Assembly: GCA_002839825.1 (NCBI GenBank) | Contig: PGYU01000006.1 | Coordinates: 62,001-126,000 of the forward strand | Direction of reading: 5' to 3' | Origin: Ignavibacteriae bacterium HGW-Ignavibacteriae-1 | GTDB taxonomy: Bacteria > Bacteroidota > Ignavibacteria > Kapaibacteriales > UBA2268 | DNA: 64,000 nucleotides | Shown: piece after piece, positions 1-8,433 of the stretch | Numbering within the stretch: position 1 is the stretch's first letter | How the letters are laid out: every line of letters begins with the position of its first letter | Program-made: the position numbers and the translations under genes | The notes under the pieces: generated by a model | Told to the model about the DNA's origin: nothing | Databases searched by the model: none | Seen by the model: only the letters and a program-made list of their open reading frames with translations

Positions 1-1466
1 TAACGCCACAGTTAATTGACAGATTTCGAAAAGTATTCAGCAACCAATTAGCCGTTTTGCATAGCGGAATGAAGGATAGCGAAAGATTCGAATCATGGAA
101 TGCTCTCAAAAAGGGCGAATATCGTATAGCTTTGGGTGCTCGCTCTGCATTATTTGCACCAATTGACAATCTGGGAATTATCATAGTTGACGAAGAGCAC
201 GACAGTTCCTACAAGCAAGACTCGCCGTCGCCGCGTTACCAAGCTCGCGATAGTGCCGTGATGAGAGCGAAAATCGAAGATTGCCTTTGTGTTTTGGGTT
301 CGGCTACTCCTTCAATCGAGAGCATGTACAATACAACCTCAAAATATAAAATTGCTCAAATAAAAAACCGAGCTGATGGCGCCGAAATGCCTGAAGTCAC
401 TTTGCTTGATACAATTTCTGCGACAAAAAATAACCAAATGATTGGCTCCTTCAGCCGATTGCTTTTGGATAAAATTGTGCAAAAAGTCAATCGGAAAGAA
501 GGTGTTATTATTTTGCAAAACAGGCGCGGCTTTGCATCTGTCGTGTGTTGCAACGAATGCGGCTTCATTCCCGAATGCAGCCACTGTTCTGTCAAACTTA
601 CCTACCACAAACCCAAAGAAGCGCTCATATGCCATTATTGCGGTTATTCCGAGAAAATGATAACACATTGCAAAGCCTGCGATACGGATTCACTTGCCCT
701 AATCGGCACCGGTACACAAAGAATTGAAGCAGAATTGGCATCGCTATTGAGTGAAAGAGGCGTCAAACATGTTATCAAACGAATGGATTCAGATTCGGTA
801 AAGCAGCCGGGCTCGCTTCGAAGAATTTTGACTTCATTCGCCAAAGGAGATACGGACATTCTCGTTGGGACGCAGATGTTGGCTAAGGGTATTGATATTG
901 ACAGGGTGACGCTCATAGGCGTCATCAATGCAGATTTGCAATTGCTATTTCCTGATTTTCGCTCTGCCGAGCGCACTTTTCAGTTGTTGACCCAAATTTC
1001 GGGCAGAGCCGGCAGACAAAGAGATTTCCGTGGCGAAGTGATTTTGCAAAGTTTCAACCCAACTCATTATGCCGTCAAACTTGCCTCTACGGCAGATTAT
1101 GATGCTTTCTATGCTCACGAAATCGAATTACGACGCGAAGTTTTTTATCCTCCATATGTCCGATTTATCGCCGTAGAATTTTATGGTGGCGACGAAACTA
1201 AAGTAATCAGCTATGCCAAAAGATTTGCATCATTATTCCCCAAAAGTGCTGCCATTCATGAAATTATGGGTCCGGTGATACCGACGATTGCCAGAATCAG
1301 CAACAACTACAGACGAGTAATTTACATCAAGGGCAATAAATCTAAAGACCCTTCAGGAGCTATTACCCGGGCAGTAATACGCGACGTTTTGAAAAGATTC
1401 GAGCTCCCTTTTTCAAAAAATGTTGTCATGATAAAAATAGATATTGATTCTTACTCGTCATTGTGA
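1..1466 (+). CDS. priA: Primosomal protein N' (PriA helicase), 5' end outside window
   Basis: PriA is the superfamily 2 DNA helicase that reloads the replisome at stalled forks. The gene enters from the left edge: the frame is open from base 3 and the first residues already read as PriA (LAVLHSG near 48-71), so the first in-frame start-like codon (TTG at 57) is not the true start. Visible signs are the Walker B box DEEH (189-200), motif III GSATPS, a zinc-binding insert with four CxxC pairs (about 545-690), and motifs V/VI around GTQMLAKGID and QISGRAGR. The C-terminal domain is complete. The ATPase Walker A region and the 3'-DNA-binding domain must lie upstream of the window. The next gene follows after 48 bases on the same strand. 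Confidence 0.97.
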   Translation, partial: TPQLIDRFRKVFSNQLAVLHSGMKDSERFESWNALKKGEYRIALGARSALFAPIDNLGIIIVDEEHDSSYKQDSPSPRYQARDSAVMRAKIEDCLCVLGSATPSIESMYNTTSKYKIAQIKNRADGAEMPEVTLLDTISATKNNQMIGSFSRLLLDKIVQKVNRKEGVIILQNRRGFASVVCCNECGFIPECSHCSVKLTYHKPKEALICHYCGYSEKMITHCKACDTDSLALIGTGTQRIEAELASLLSERGVKHVIKRMDSDSVKQPGSLRRILTSFAKGDTDILVGTQMLAKGIDIDRVTLIGVINADLQLLFPDFRSAERTFQLLTQISGRAGRQRDFRGEVILQSFNPTHYAVKLASTADYDAFYAHEIELRREVFYPPYVRFIAVEFYGGDETKVISYAKRFASLFPKSAAIHEIMGPVIPTIARISNNYRRVIYIKGNKSKDPSGAITRAVIRDVLKRFELPFSKNVVMIKIDIDSYSSL

Positions 1467-1514
1467 TACATTAACATATTAACATGTATTAAATTATTAA
1501 TGAAAGGGTTTTTG

Positions 1515-2768
1515 ATGACAAGAATTATATTTTCTCTGGCGATTGTATTGCTTACGATATTGCCTCGTGCAAATTCAAACGAATTGACTGACGGATGGAA
1601 ACTGAACGGCTACGTGCAAACCATTCCATTCCTTGACGGACGTGATTTTTCCAACAAAACTTATATGCCAATTTACACTTCAATGAAACTTCGGCTCGGA
1701 GTTGAAAAAAGTGTTGGCGATTATCTCGATTTTAATGTCCAATTCCAAAATTCTCGTGTTTTCGGGCAAGAAGGGGCAATCACTACAAACAATTCCCATA
1801 TTTTCATGATTCAAGGCTATCTCGAATTTAAAAATATTCTAAATCAACCGCTATCTTTAAAAGTCGGCAGGTATCAATCTGATTACGGCACAGGCAGGTT
1901 TATCAGTGTCAGCCCATGGAATTATGTCGAGCGAGCCTTCGACGGTTTCAAGTTGAAGTATGACAATAAAGACCTGATGCTCGAAGCCTTTTATGCCAAG
2001 CATACTTCGGAAACAAAATCACAAAACGGAAATGCCTTTCCTACAGCGAACATCTTTAAACAAACTGAATATAATGATTATGATATAGCGGGATTATTTG
2101 GCGAAAAGAAACTTTCGGATGACATGAAAATTCAGGCTCTTGGCTATATGGAACTTAATAATGCCAAAAATGCTGAAGGAGTGAAAATGTTGGAACGCTT
2201 TACAGGTACGGTTTCATTCCTCAAATCTGCCGATCCGCTCGGCGTTACGGTCGAACTTGCTTACCAAGGTGGCAAAAACCAAGGTCGCAACATTGCCGCA
2301 TATCTTACGACCGTCAAACTCGACTACAAAATCTCCGATTTTACTTTGACTATCGCTAACGATAAGCATTCCGGAACGGCGCCAAATTCAGGTGAAGTCA
2401 ATACTTTCAATAATTATCCGGCAGCGAAGCATCGCTTCTTTGGTCTGATGGATTACTTCACTACAGCAAGCACAAATTATCCTCTCGGAGTTGATGATTA
2501 CTACGCCGGTTTTGCATGGAAATTTGCCCAAGATTGGAACATGACGCTTTTCGGACACCAATTCATCTCCAACAAGGAAGCATTGAATTATGGCAGCGAA
2601 ATAGATTTGACAATAAGATATAATTTGGACAAGAAAATTTTTGTAGAATTTGGCAATGGAATATTCTTGCCGGATGATTTGATGATTGATATGTTCGAAT
2701 CTGCTCTTGGACCCGGGCATAGCGACCCCGCTTTAGTAACGTATTTGAGGTTCACAGCCAGACTGTAA
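1515..2768 (+). CDS. Outer-membrane beta-barrel protein, alginate-export/porin-like
   Basis: The protein has a cleavable signal peptide (MTRIIFSLAIVLLTILPRA) followed by alternating polar/aromatic strands typical of an outer-membrane barrel, about 417 residues. The stretch KVGRYQSDYGTGRFISVSPW resembles alginate-export-type barrels, which describe a fold more than a substrate. An in-frame ATG at 1500 exists, but 1515 is preferred because an AAAGGG ribosome-binding site sits just ahead of it and the signal peptide then starts cleanly. It is followed by a hairpin terminator at 2799. Substrate is unknown; neighbours give no hint. A general porin or organic-substrate channel is an equally good reading. 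Confidence 0.72.
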   Translation: MTRIIFSLAIVLLTILPRANSNELTDGWKLNGYVQTIPFLDGRDFSNKTYMPIYTSMKLRLGVEKSVGDYLDFNVQFQNSRVFGQEGAITTNNSHIFMIQGYLEFKNILNQPLSLKVGRYQSDYGTGRFISVSPWNYVERAFDGFKLKYDNKDLMLEAFYAKHTSETKSQNGNAFPTANIFKQTEYNDYDIAGLFGEKKLSDDMKIQALGYMELNNAKNAEGVKMLERFTGTVSFLKSADPLGVTVELAYQGGKNQGRNIAAYLTTVKLDYKISDFTLTIANDKHSGTAPNSGEVNTFNNYPAAKHRFFGLMDYFTTASTNYPLGVDDYYAGFAWKFAQDWNMTLFGHQFISNKEALNYGSEIDLTIRYNLDKKIFVEFGNGIFLPDDLMIDMFESALGPGHSDPALVTYLRFTARL

Positions 2769-2798
2769 AATATTAGTCAATACTAAACAATTAAATTG

Positions 2799-2837
2799 GG
2801 ATGCAAATCAAAAAAATGTTTGCATCCTATCTTTTTT
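2799..2837 (+). terminator. Rho-independent terminator after the barrel gene
   Basis: A perfect 9-bp stem (GGATGCAAA at 2799-2807 with TTTGCATCC at 2819-2827) with an A-rich loop is followed by a T-rich run. It ends the unit of the barrel protein and isolates the following metal-type locus. Confidence 0.8.
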
Positions 2838-2899
2838 GTGATTACTTTGCACTTGTAGTTAAAACAAATACATAAAAAGTATTATTTGGAATTGATTAA

Positions 2900-3265
2900 G
2901 TGATTAACAACACTTTATATAGAACTGCAGCATTGTTTTTGCTGATTGCAATTGTCTTTACGACCTATAATTTCACGTTAAACGGACATTATCATCGTAC
3001 TGAAGAAGGTGTATTGATTTATCATTATCACCCTTATGAGCATGATGAAGACAGCAATTCGAGCGAAAGCAAACATTCACATACGCAATTACAGCTTGTA
3101 AATCTACAAAGCAATTCTGACATTAGATTTTGTATTGTTTTAGCAGTAGTCATACTCAATAATCAGAATGAATCCACAATTGAGTTACATATTACTGATT
3201 TCATACCGCACATCACATCTGTTGATTTGCTGTCGCCCCAATTACGTGCACCACCTGCACTCTAA
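2900..3265 (+). CDS. Small histidine-rich membrane-anchored protein upstream of TonB receptor
   Basis: This 121-residue protein starts at a GTG codon. Residues about 9-27 form one hydrophobic segment (TAALFLLIAIVFTTYNF), either a membrane anchor or an uncleaved signal. It is followed by a short histidine/acid-rich stretch (GHYHRTEEG, YHYHPYEHDED, KHSHTQ) that should face the periplasm and could bind a transition metal. The rest has no recognised domain. It sits 60 bases ahead of the TonB-dependent receptor on the same strand, so a shared role in metal capture or sensing is plausible but not shown. I do not recognise the family. Confidence 0.6.
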   Translation: MINNTLYRTAALFLLIAIVFTTYNFTLNGHYHRTEEGVLIYHYHPYEHDEDSNSSESKHSHTQLQLVNLQSNSDIRFCIVLAVVILNNQNESTIELHITDFIPHITSVDLLSPQLRAPPAL

Positions 3266-3325
3266 AAAAACTCCCTTTCTCATTTGTTCTAATCATTTTT
3301 TAAATAAAATTATAAAGTTAATACT

Positions 3326-5665
3326 ATGAAAAAGTATCAAATATATATCGTATTTTTATGCCTGCTTATAATGTTAGGCAGCACCAACAATTTAGTTAGT
3401 TCTACAGAAGTATCTGTGCGCGGTCAAGTTACCGAGAAAAACGGCAAAGGAATTCCCGGAGCAACAATCCGTATCTCAAATACTGTACTTGGGTCTGTCG
3501 CTAATGTAGATGGCAATTTTAATGTTAAAAGAGTTCAATCAGGAAATGTCAAATTTCTGATTTCAGCAGTTGGATATAGAAGTCATGAATTTGAAGTAAA
3601 CATTCAAACTTCCGAAAAAACTTTTGAAATCGGCAAAATTATGCTCGAAGAATCATCAATCAATACATCCGACATAATCGTAACGGCAACTCGTTCCGAA
3701 AAGATTTATGAGGATGTGCCCGTCAAGGTTTCAGTTCTTGACGACAGGATTTTCTCATCTGTATCTGCAATTACTCTAAACGAAGGATTAGCATTCCGTC
3801 CCGGGCTGCGAATCGAAAACAATTGCCAAAATTGTGGCTTCAACCAAGTGCGAATCAACGGGCTTGACGGACGCTATTCGCAAATCCTAATTGACAGCAA
3901 GCCAATTTTTTCCGCCCTGAATGGCGTATATGGTTTAGAGCAAATTCCCCAAAATATGATTTCGCGAGTTGAAATTATTCGCGGTGGAGCTTCTACTTTA
4001 TATGGCGGAAATGCCATTGCGGGTGTGGTCAATATAATCACAAAAGACCCTGATGCCGATGGCGTAAATGTTGAAATGAGCCAAGCAGTTTTGCCCGGCA
4101 ATCGTAGTGATGAAGCATTCGGAGGTTCGGACAGGACATTTAAAATATCGGGTCAATTGCTCAATAATAACGAAAAAGTGGGAGTTCATATCCATGCTAT
4201 GAATCGTTCAAGAGATGCTTGGGATGCCAATGATGACGGATTTAGCGAAATTCCCTCAATTGACTTAACCGTTTTTGGCGGTAAAATCAACTACAAACCT
4301 GACATGTTTACACGAATTGCTTTGGAATATCATAATATCAATGACAGTCGCCGCGGTGGGAATAAATTTCATCTGCAACCACATCTTACCGATGTTACCG
4401 AAATGGTTGACCATAATATTAACGCTGTAGGTTTGACTGCAGAAAGATATATAAATAGCTCGGATAAAATATCATCATATTTTTCATACCAAAATACTCA
4501 TAGAGACAGTTATTACGGCAGTGGAGGCGATGAAAATGCTTATGGTATCACTGATAATTACAGCTTAATTTTTGGCTTGCAATACACCAAAGCTATCAGC
4601 CAATTTGCAGGAGAGCATGTTTTTACAACCGGATTTGAATATAAGCATGATGATTTGAAGGATGTATCACCTGCATATAATAGGGCAATCATTCAAAAAT
4701 CAGATGATTTCGGATTATATCTGCAAAATGATTGGATCCTTTCGGATATGTTCAGTATTTTGAGCGGTGTACGATTTGACAAAAGCAATTTTATCGAAGA
4801 TATTATTCTTAGCCCGAGATTGAACGTGCTGATGAAATTATCGTCGAATATTTCACTTCGCACCAATTTTTCAACCGGATTCAGAGCTCCACAAGTTTTC
4901 GACGAGGATTTGCACCTTACGCAAGTCAATGGCGGCGGAATGGTAATATCAAACAGTCCTGACTTAAAGTCGGAACGCTCGATTTCCTATGGTGCATCTT
5001 TTGACCACAATATAAGTTCCGACAAGGTTCGCTCATCTTACTCGTTGGAATTTTTCTCGACAAATTTAAACAATGCTTTTGTATTGGAAAATACAGGTAC
5101 AAACGAAAATGGTGACTTGCTTTTGGTTCGCGTTAATGCGGAAAATGCCACTGTTAGAGGCATGACTGCAGAATTCATGTTGGAACCATGGGACTTTTTG
5201 AATATATCTACGGGATTCACATACCAAACTTCAAAATATTCTGAAGCTATCGAATGGTCAGAAGGAGTTGAGGAAGGAGAATCAAGCACAGACAGAATGC
5301 TTCGGACTCCGGATTTGTACGGATTTTTTACAATTTCAACTGAAATCACATCAAATATGAATTTTTCAGCTTCGGGAGTTGTAACAGGACCAATGCTTGT
5401 ACCGCATTACGCAGGTGGAATTGGGATTAATGGTCTTGAAAATGAAGATGACAAATTAGTCGAAACTTCGACTTTTGTTGATATTCATTTGAAAGTATCA
5501 TATCAAATCCTCGCTCAACCTAATCTGGAACTTGGTTTCACGGTGGGCAATATTCTAAATTCATTCCAAAATGACTTTGACAGAGGCATGAATAGTGACG
5601 CCGGATATATCTATGGACCAACAAGACCCCGATATTTCGCTCTGAATCTAAAGGCAGGAATTTAA
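3326..5665 (+). CDS. TonB-dependent outer-membrane receptor with carboxypeptidase-regulatory-like N-terminus
   Basis: A 779-residue TonB-dependent receptor. Order: signal peptide (about 1-27), a carboxypeptidase-regulatory-like beta-sandwich (about 28-110, VRGQVTEKNGKGIPGATI), a plug domain (VEIIRGGASTLYGGNAIAGV about 210-235) and a 22-strand-type barrel ending in an aromatic-rich C-terminus (RPRYFALNLKAGI). The plug carries an unusual cysteine pair, NNCQNCGFNQVRINGLDG, typical of a receptor subfamily of Bacteroidota. Such receptors import iron or other metal complexes, vitamin B12 or glycans using TonB/ExbBD energy. The histidine-rich small gene directly upstream points towards a metal substrate (inference). 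Full length, no damage seen. Confidence 0.93.
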   Translation: MKKYQIYIVFLCLLIMLGSTNNLVSSTEVSVRGQVTEKNGKGIPGATIRISNTVLGSVANVDGNFNVKRVQSGNVKFLISAVGYRSHEFEVNIQTSEKTFEIGKIMLEESSINTSDIIVTATRSEKIYEDVPVKVSVLDDRIFSSVSAITLNEGLAFRPGLRIENNCQNCGFNQVRINGLDGRYSQILIDSKPIFSALNGVYGLEQIPQNMISRVEIIRGGASTLYGGNAIAGVVNIITKDPDADGVNVEMSQAVLPGNRSDEAFGGSDRTFKISGQLLNNNEKVGVHIHAMNRSRDAWDANDDGFSEIPSIDLTVFGGKINYKPDMFTRIALEYHNINDSRRGGNKFHLQPHLTDVTEMVDHNINAVGLTAERYINSSDKISSYFSYQNTHRDSYYGSGGDENAYGITDNYSLIFGLQYTKAISQFAGEHVFTTGFEYKHDDLKDVSPAYNRAIIQKSDDFGLYLQNDWILSDMFSILSGVRFDKSNFIEDIILSPRLNVLMKLSSNISLRTNFSTGFRAPQVFDEDLHLTQVNGGGMVISNSPDLKSERSISYGASFDHNISSDKVRSSYSLEFFSTNLNNAFVLENTGTNENGDLLLVRVNAENATVRGMTAEFMLEPWDFLNISTGFTYQTSKYSEAIEWSEGVEEGESSTDRMLRTPDLYGFFTISTEITSNMNFSASGVVTGPMLVPHYAGGIGINGLENEDDKLVETSTFVDIHLKVSYQILAQPNLELGFTVGNILNSFQNDFDRGMNSDAGYIYGPTRPRYFALNLKAGI

Positions 5666-5761
5666 TGAAAATAAAAAAAAATAGTTTGTAACTTTTTGCC
5701 TTTTCAAGTGTCTATAGTATAAGAAACAAAAATGTAATTTGAAATAGAATATATAAAATTA

Positions 5762-5870
5762 AGCGGGAGCTTTTAACGTTTGCCATGTTGAATTTCTTTA
5801 TCTCTTCATTAGCACTCCCTGAATCGAAAAAAATTCGGTATGGCGTTAAAAGTAACTCCCGCTCTTTTAT
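5762..5870. other. Structured intergenic element, possible ncRNA or bidirectional terminator
   Basis: Between the convergent ends of the receptor and thiolase genes lies a nested fold. AGCGGGAG (5762-5769) pairs with CTCCCGCT (5856-5863), TTTTAACG (5771-5778) with CGTTAAAA (5844-5851), and GCCAT (5782-5786) with ATGGC (5840-5844, sharing base 5844). Inside is a 6-bp hairpin, CTGAAT (5819-5824) with ATTCGG (5833-5838). A T-rich run follows on the plus side. It is much larger than a normal terminator, so a small RNA, a MITE-like element or a two-way terminator are all possible. Confidence 0.5.
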
Positions 5871-5885
5871 TTTGTCAAATTTACT

Positions 5886-7058
5886 TTAGACTATTTCAAT
5901 TATCAACGCGTTCGCTTCTCCACCACCAATACACAATGAAGCCAAGCCACGTTTCAAACCCTTTTCCTTCAAAGCATAAATCAAAGTAGTAAGAATCCTT
6001 GCACCGGACGCACCAATTGGGTGTCCTAATGCAACTGCTCCGCCATTGACATTTACTTTTTCGTGTGGAATTCCAAGCTCGCGAATAGAGTGCATCGGAA
6101 CGCATGAAAATGCTTCGTTAATCTCGAATAAGTCAATGTCATCAACAGTCAAACCCGTTTTGTCTAATATTTTTTTGATTACGGCAGTTGGAGCGGTAGT
6201 GAACCATTCCGGCTTTTGAGCATGTGAGCAATGAGCAATGACTTTTGCCAATGGCTTCAAACCTTTCGATTCTGCCCACTCATCAGAAGTAACTACCAAT
6301 GCAGCAGCTCCATCATCAATCGAAGAAGCATTTGCGGCTGTGATTGCACCATCTTTTTTGAAAACGGCTTTCAATTCCGGTACTTTTTCAAATCTGACTT
6401 TTGACGGCTCTTCGTCCTCCGAAACAGTAATATCACCCTTTTTATTTGGAATGACGACGTTGACGATTTCATTTGCAAATCTACCTGTTTTTTGTGCATC
6501 TAAAGCACGTTTGTAGCTTTGGATAGCAAAATCATCTTGGGATTCGCGACTGATATCACATTCAGTTGAGCATAATTCTCCTGCTATCCCCATGTGGAAT
6601 TTGTTGTAAACATCCCACAAACCATCATTAACCATCGAATCAATTAATTCTCCGTTGCCCATGCGATAGCCTGTACGGGCATTTTGGAGCAAATATGGTG
6701 CGTTCGACATTGACTCTTGCCCTCCGGCAACTACAACTTTAGCGTCGCCGCATTTGATAGCTTGGTCAGCAAGCATTACAGCTTTCAATCCGCTTCCGCA
6801 GACTTTGTTGATTGTCATACATTCGACTGATTCGGGCAAACCTGCATAAATGGATGCTTGTCGTGCCGGAGCTTGTCCCACTCCTGCAGCAAGTACATTT
6901 CCCATTATGACTTCGTCAACGTCTTCAGGACTGATGCCTGCTCTGTTGACTGCTTCTTTGATGACGATTGCTCCCAATTGTGGCGAAGTGAGTTGTGAAA
7001 GTGAGCCCATGAAGGCTCCAATTGGAGTTCTTGTTGCTGATAAGATTACTGAGTTCAT
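5886..7058 (-). CDS. Acetyl-CoA C-acetyltransferase (thiolase)
   Basis: A 390-residue thiolase that joins or cleaves acetyl-CoA/acetoacetyl-CoA in the cytoplasm. The nucleophilic cysteine is in NKVCGSGLKAV, the catalytic histidine in NVNGGAVALGHPIGASGAR, and the second catalytic cysteine in SLCIGGGEANA near the C-terminus. NEAFS is also present. Length is normal for biosynthetic thiolases. It stands alone, divergent from the MBL gene, so whether it serves beta-oxidation, ketone-body or polyhydroxyalkanoate chemistry cannot be told. The ATG at 7058 gives the standard N-terminus (MNSVILSATRTPIG). Confidence 0.95.
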   Translation of the reverse strand: MNSVILSATRTPIGAFMGSLSQLTSPQLGAIVIKEAVNRAGISPEDVDEVIMGNVLAAGVGQAPARQASIYAGLPESVECMTINKVCGSGLKAVMLADQAIKCGDAKVVVAGGQESMSNAPYLLQNARTGYRMGNGELIDSMVNDGLWDVYNKFHMGIAGELCSTECDISRESQDDFAIQSYKRALDAQKTGRFANEIVNVVIPNKKGDITVSEDEEPSKVRFEKVPELKAVFKKDGAITAANASSIDDGAAALVVTSDEWAESKGLKPLAKVIAHCSHAQKPEWFTTAPTAVIKKILDKTGLTVDDIDLFEINEAFSCVPMHSIRELGIPHEKVNVNGGAVALGHPIGASGARILTTLIYALKEKGLKRGLASLCIGGGEANALIIEIV

Positions 7059-7211
7059 GTTTTTCCTGAAGAATTATCAATAAAGTCTTAAAACGATGTA
7101 TCTGTTTTGATATTTTCTATAATTTGTAAGTTCTTCAAATTTAGTCCTTTTTATATGTTTTCAAATATTTTGCGTATATTTGTTTTTTGTATAGGAATAT
7201 TTCTGGAAAAC

Positions 7212-7841
7212 ATGCAGGTTATACCGATTGAAGCGGGACCGGTAGCCACCATAGGCTATTTGGTTATAGATAAAAAATCCAAAAAGGGAGCAATCATTGA
7301 TGCGCCCCTTGAAAGTACTACATATTTTGATTCTCTCATCACCGAAAATAAAATCAAAGTTGAATCTATCATTTTAACACATACTCATTGGGACCACGTT
7401 GCAGATTTAGCAAAGCTACAACGTCTGACCGGAGCAAAAGTTTACGTTCACCAACAAGATGAATACAGATTGACTGAGCCGATGAATCATACAATAATTC
7501 CTCTACCTTTCAAAATTGAATCGGTCGAGGATTACAAACTTATCACTCACGATGACGAAATCAAAATTGGCAACTTATTGTTCAAAGTTGTCCATACTCC
7601 GGGTCATACAGAAGGAGGTATATGTTTGATTGAACACAATCACAAAATCATTTTCGCAGGAGATACAATCTTTAACGAAGGTATCGGCAGAGTTGATTTG
7701 CCGGGTGGTTCGATGGATACTCTTTTGAATTCAATCAAAAATGAGTTGATGAGCTTGCCCGACAATTTCAAAATTTACAGCGGGCATGGTCCTGCTACTA
7801 CGATTGGATGGGAACGCCGTCGCAATCCTTTTTTGAATTAG
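7212..7841 (+). CDS. MBL-fold metal-dependent hydrolase, glyoxalase II/YcbL-like
   Basis: A 209-residue metallo-beta-lactamase-fold hydrolase. The metal-binding signature HTHWDH is at about residues 56-61; further metal ligands are in VHTPGHTEGG, FAGDTIF and YSGHGPATTIG. The closest look is the small YcbL-type glyoxalase II group, which hydrolyses thioesters such as lactoylglutathione-like compounds; the true substrate is open. A longer reading from 7107 exists, but the start at 7212 fits the family and a possible promoter element TATATTTG at 7175-7182 lies between the two. Confidence 0.85.
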   Translation: MQVIPIEAGPVATIGYLVIDKKSKKGAIIDAPLESTTYFDSLITENKIKVESIILTHTHWDHVADLAKLQRLTGAKVYVHQQDEYRLTEPMNHTIIPLPFKIESVEDYKLITHDDEIKIGNLLFKVVHTPGHTEGGICLIEHNHKIIFAGDTIFNEGIGRVDLPGGSMDTLLNSIKNELMSLPDNFKIYSGHGPATTIGWERRRNPFLN

Positions 7842-7877
7842 TTCTATGACAGAAATCATTAATCAAATATTGATTCT

Positions 7878-8378
7878 ATGAAGATACATTTGATACAAAT
7901 AGCGATACTTTTAACTATTGTATGCTTTTTACAAGCTTGTTATTCGTTTACAGGTGGCTCAATTCCGTCGCATCTCAAAACTCTCTATATAGCTGCTGTA
8001 AACGACAATAGTGGCTTTGGAAATCCTGAATATCGAAATTTGTTGACTAATAATTTGATTGATGTTTTTCGGACAGACAATTCACTTTCTCAAGTAGATT
8101 TTGGTGGTGATGCCCGATTGACAGTTGTTATCACAGCAATTCGCGAAAATCCTGTTACTGTTAGCCCGGGAGAATTGGAAACAGAACGAAAGGTGGAAGT
8201 TCATTGCGATGTTGAGTATTATGATAATGTCAAGAAAAGCGTGATTTTCAAGAAAAATTTTATGACTTATGACATATATCCTGTTTCTGACGCTATAACA
8301 GGGCGTACACAAGCTATTACCACCGCGCTTACGCAAGTTGCAGATGATATATTATTAGCAGTTGTATCGGGTTGGTGA
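7878..8378 (+). CDS. lptE: LptE-like LPS-assembly lipoprotein
   Basis: A 166-residue lipoprotein with signal peptide and lipobox LQAC, the lipidated cysteine at about residue 21, followed by YSFTGGSIPSHLKTLYI, a beginning typical of the LptE family of this phylum. LptE plugs the LptD barrel and helps place lipopolysaccharide in the outer membrane. The body alternates beta strands (RLTVVITAIRENPV, ERKVEVHCDVEYYD) as expected. It follows the MBL gene by 36 bases and precedes a glycosyltransferase by 55 bases. LptD is not in the window. Confidence 0.78.
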   Translation: MKIHLIQIAILLTIVCFLQACYSFTGGSIPSHLKTLYIAAVNDNSGFGNPEYRNLLTNNLIDVFRTDNSLSQVDFGGDARLTVVITAIRENPVTVSPGELETERKVEVHCDVEYYDNVKKSVIFKKNFMTYDIYPVSDAITGRTQAITTALTQVADDILLAVVSGW

Positions 8379-8433
8379 TTTTTTTCATACTTTTGTGTTG
8401 TAAAAAATAATTTTTGGCAAATAGTCAAGGTAT

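Noticed and set aside
57-59. TTG at 57 as start of priA
   Set aside because: The frame is open upstream and the preceding residues match PriA, so the gene simply enters from the edge.
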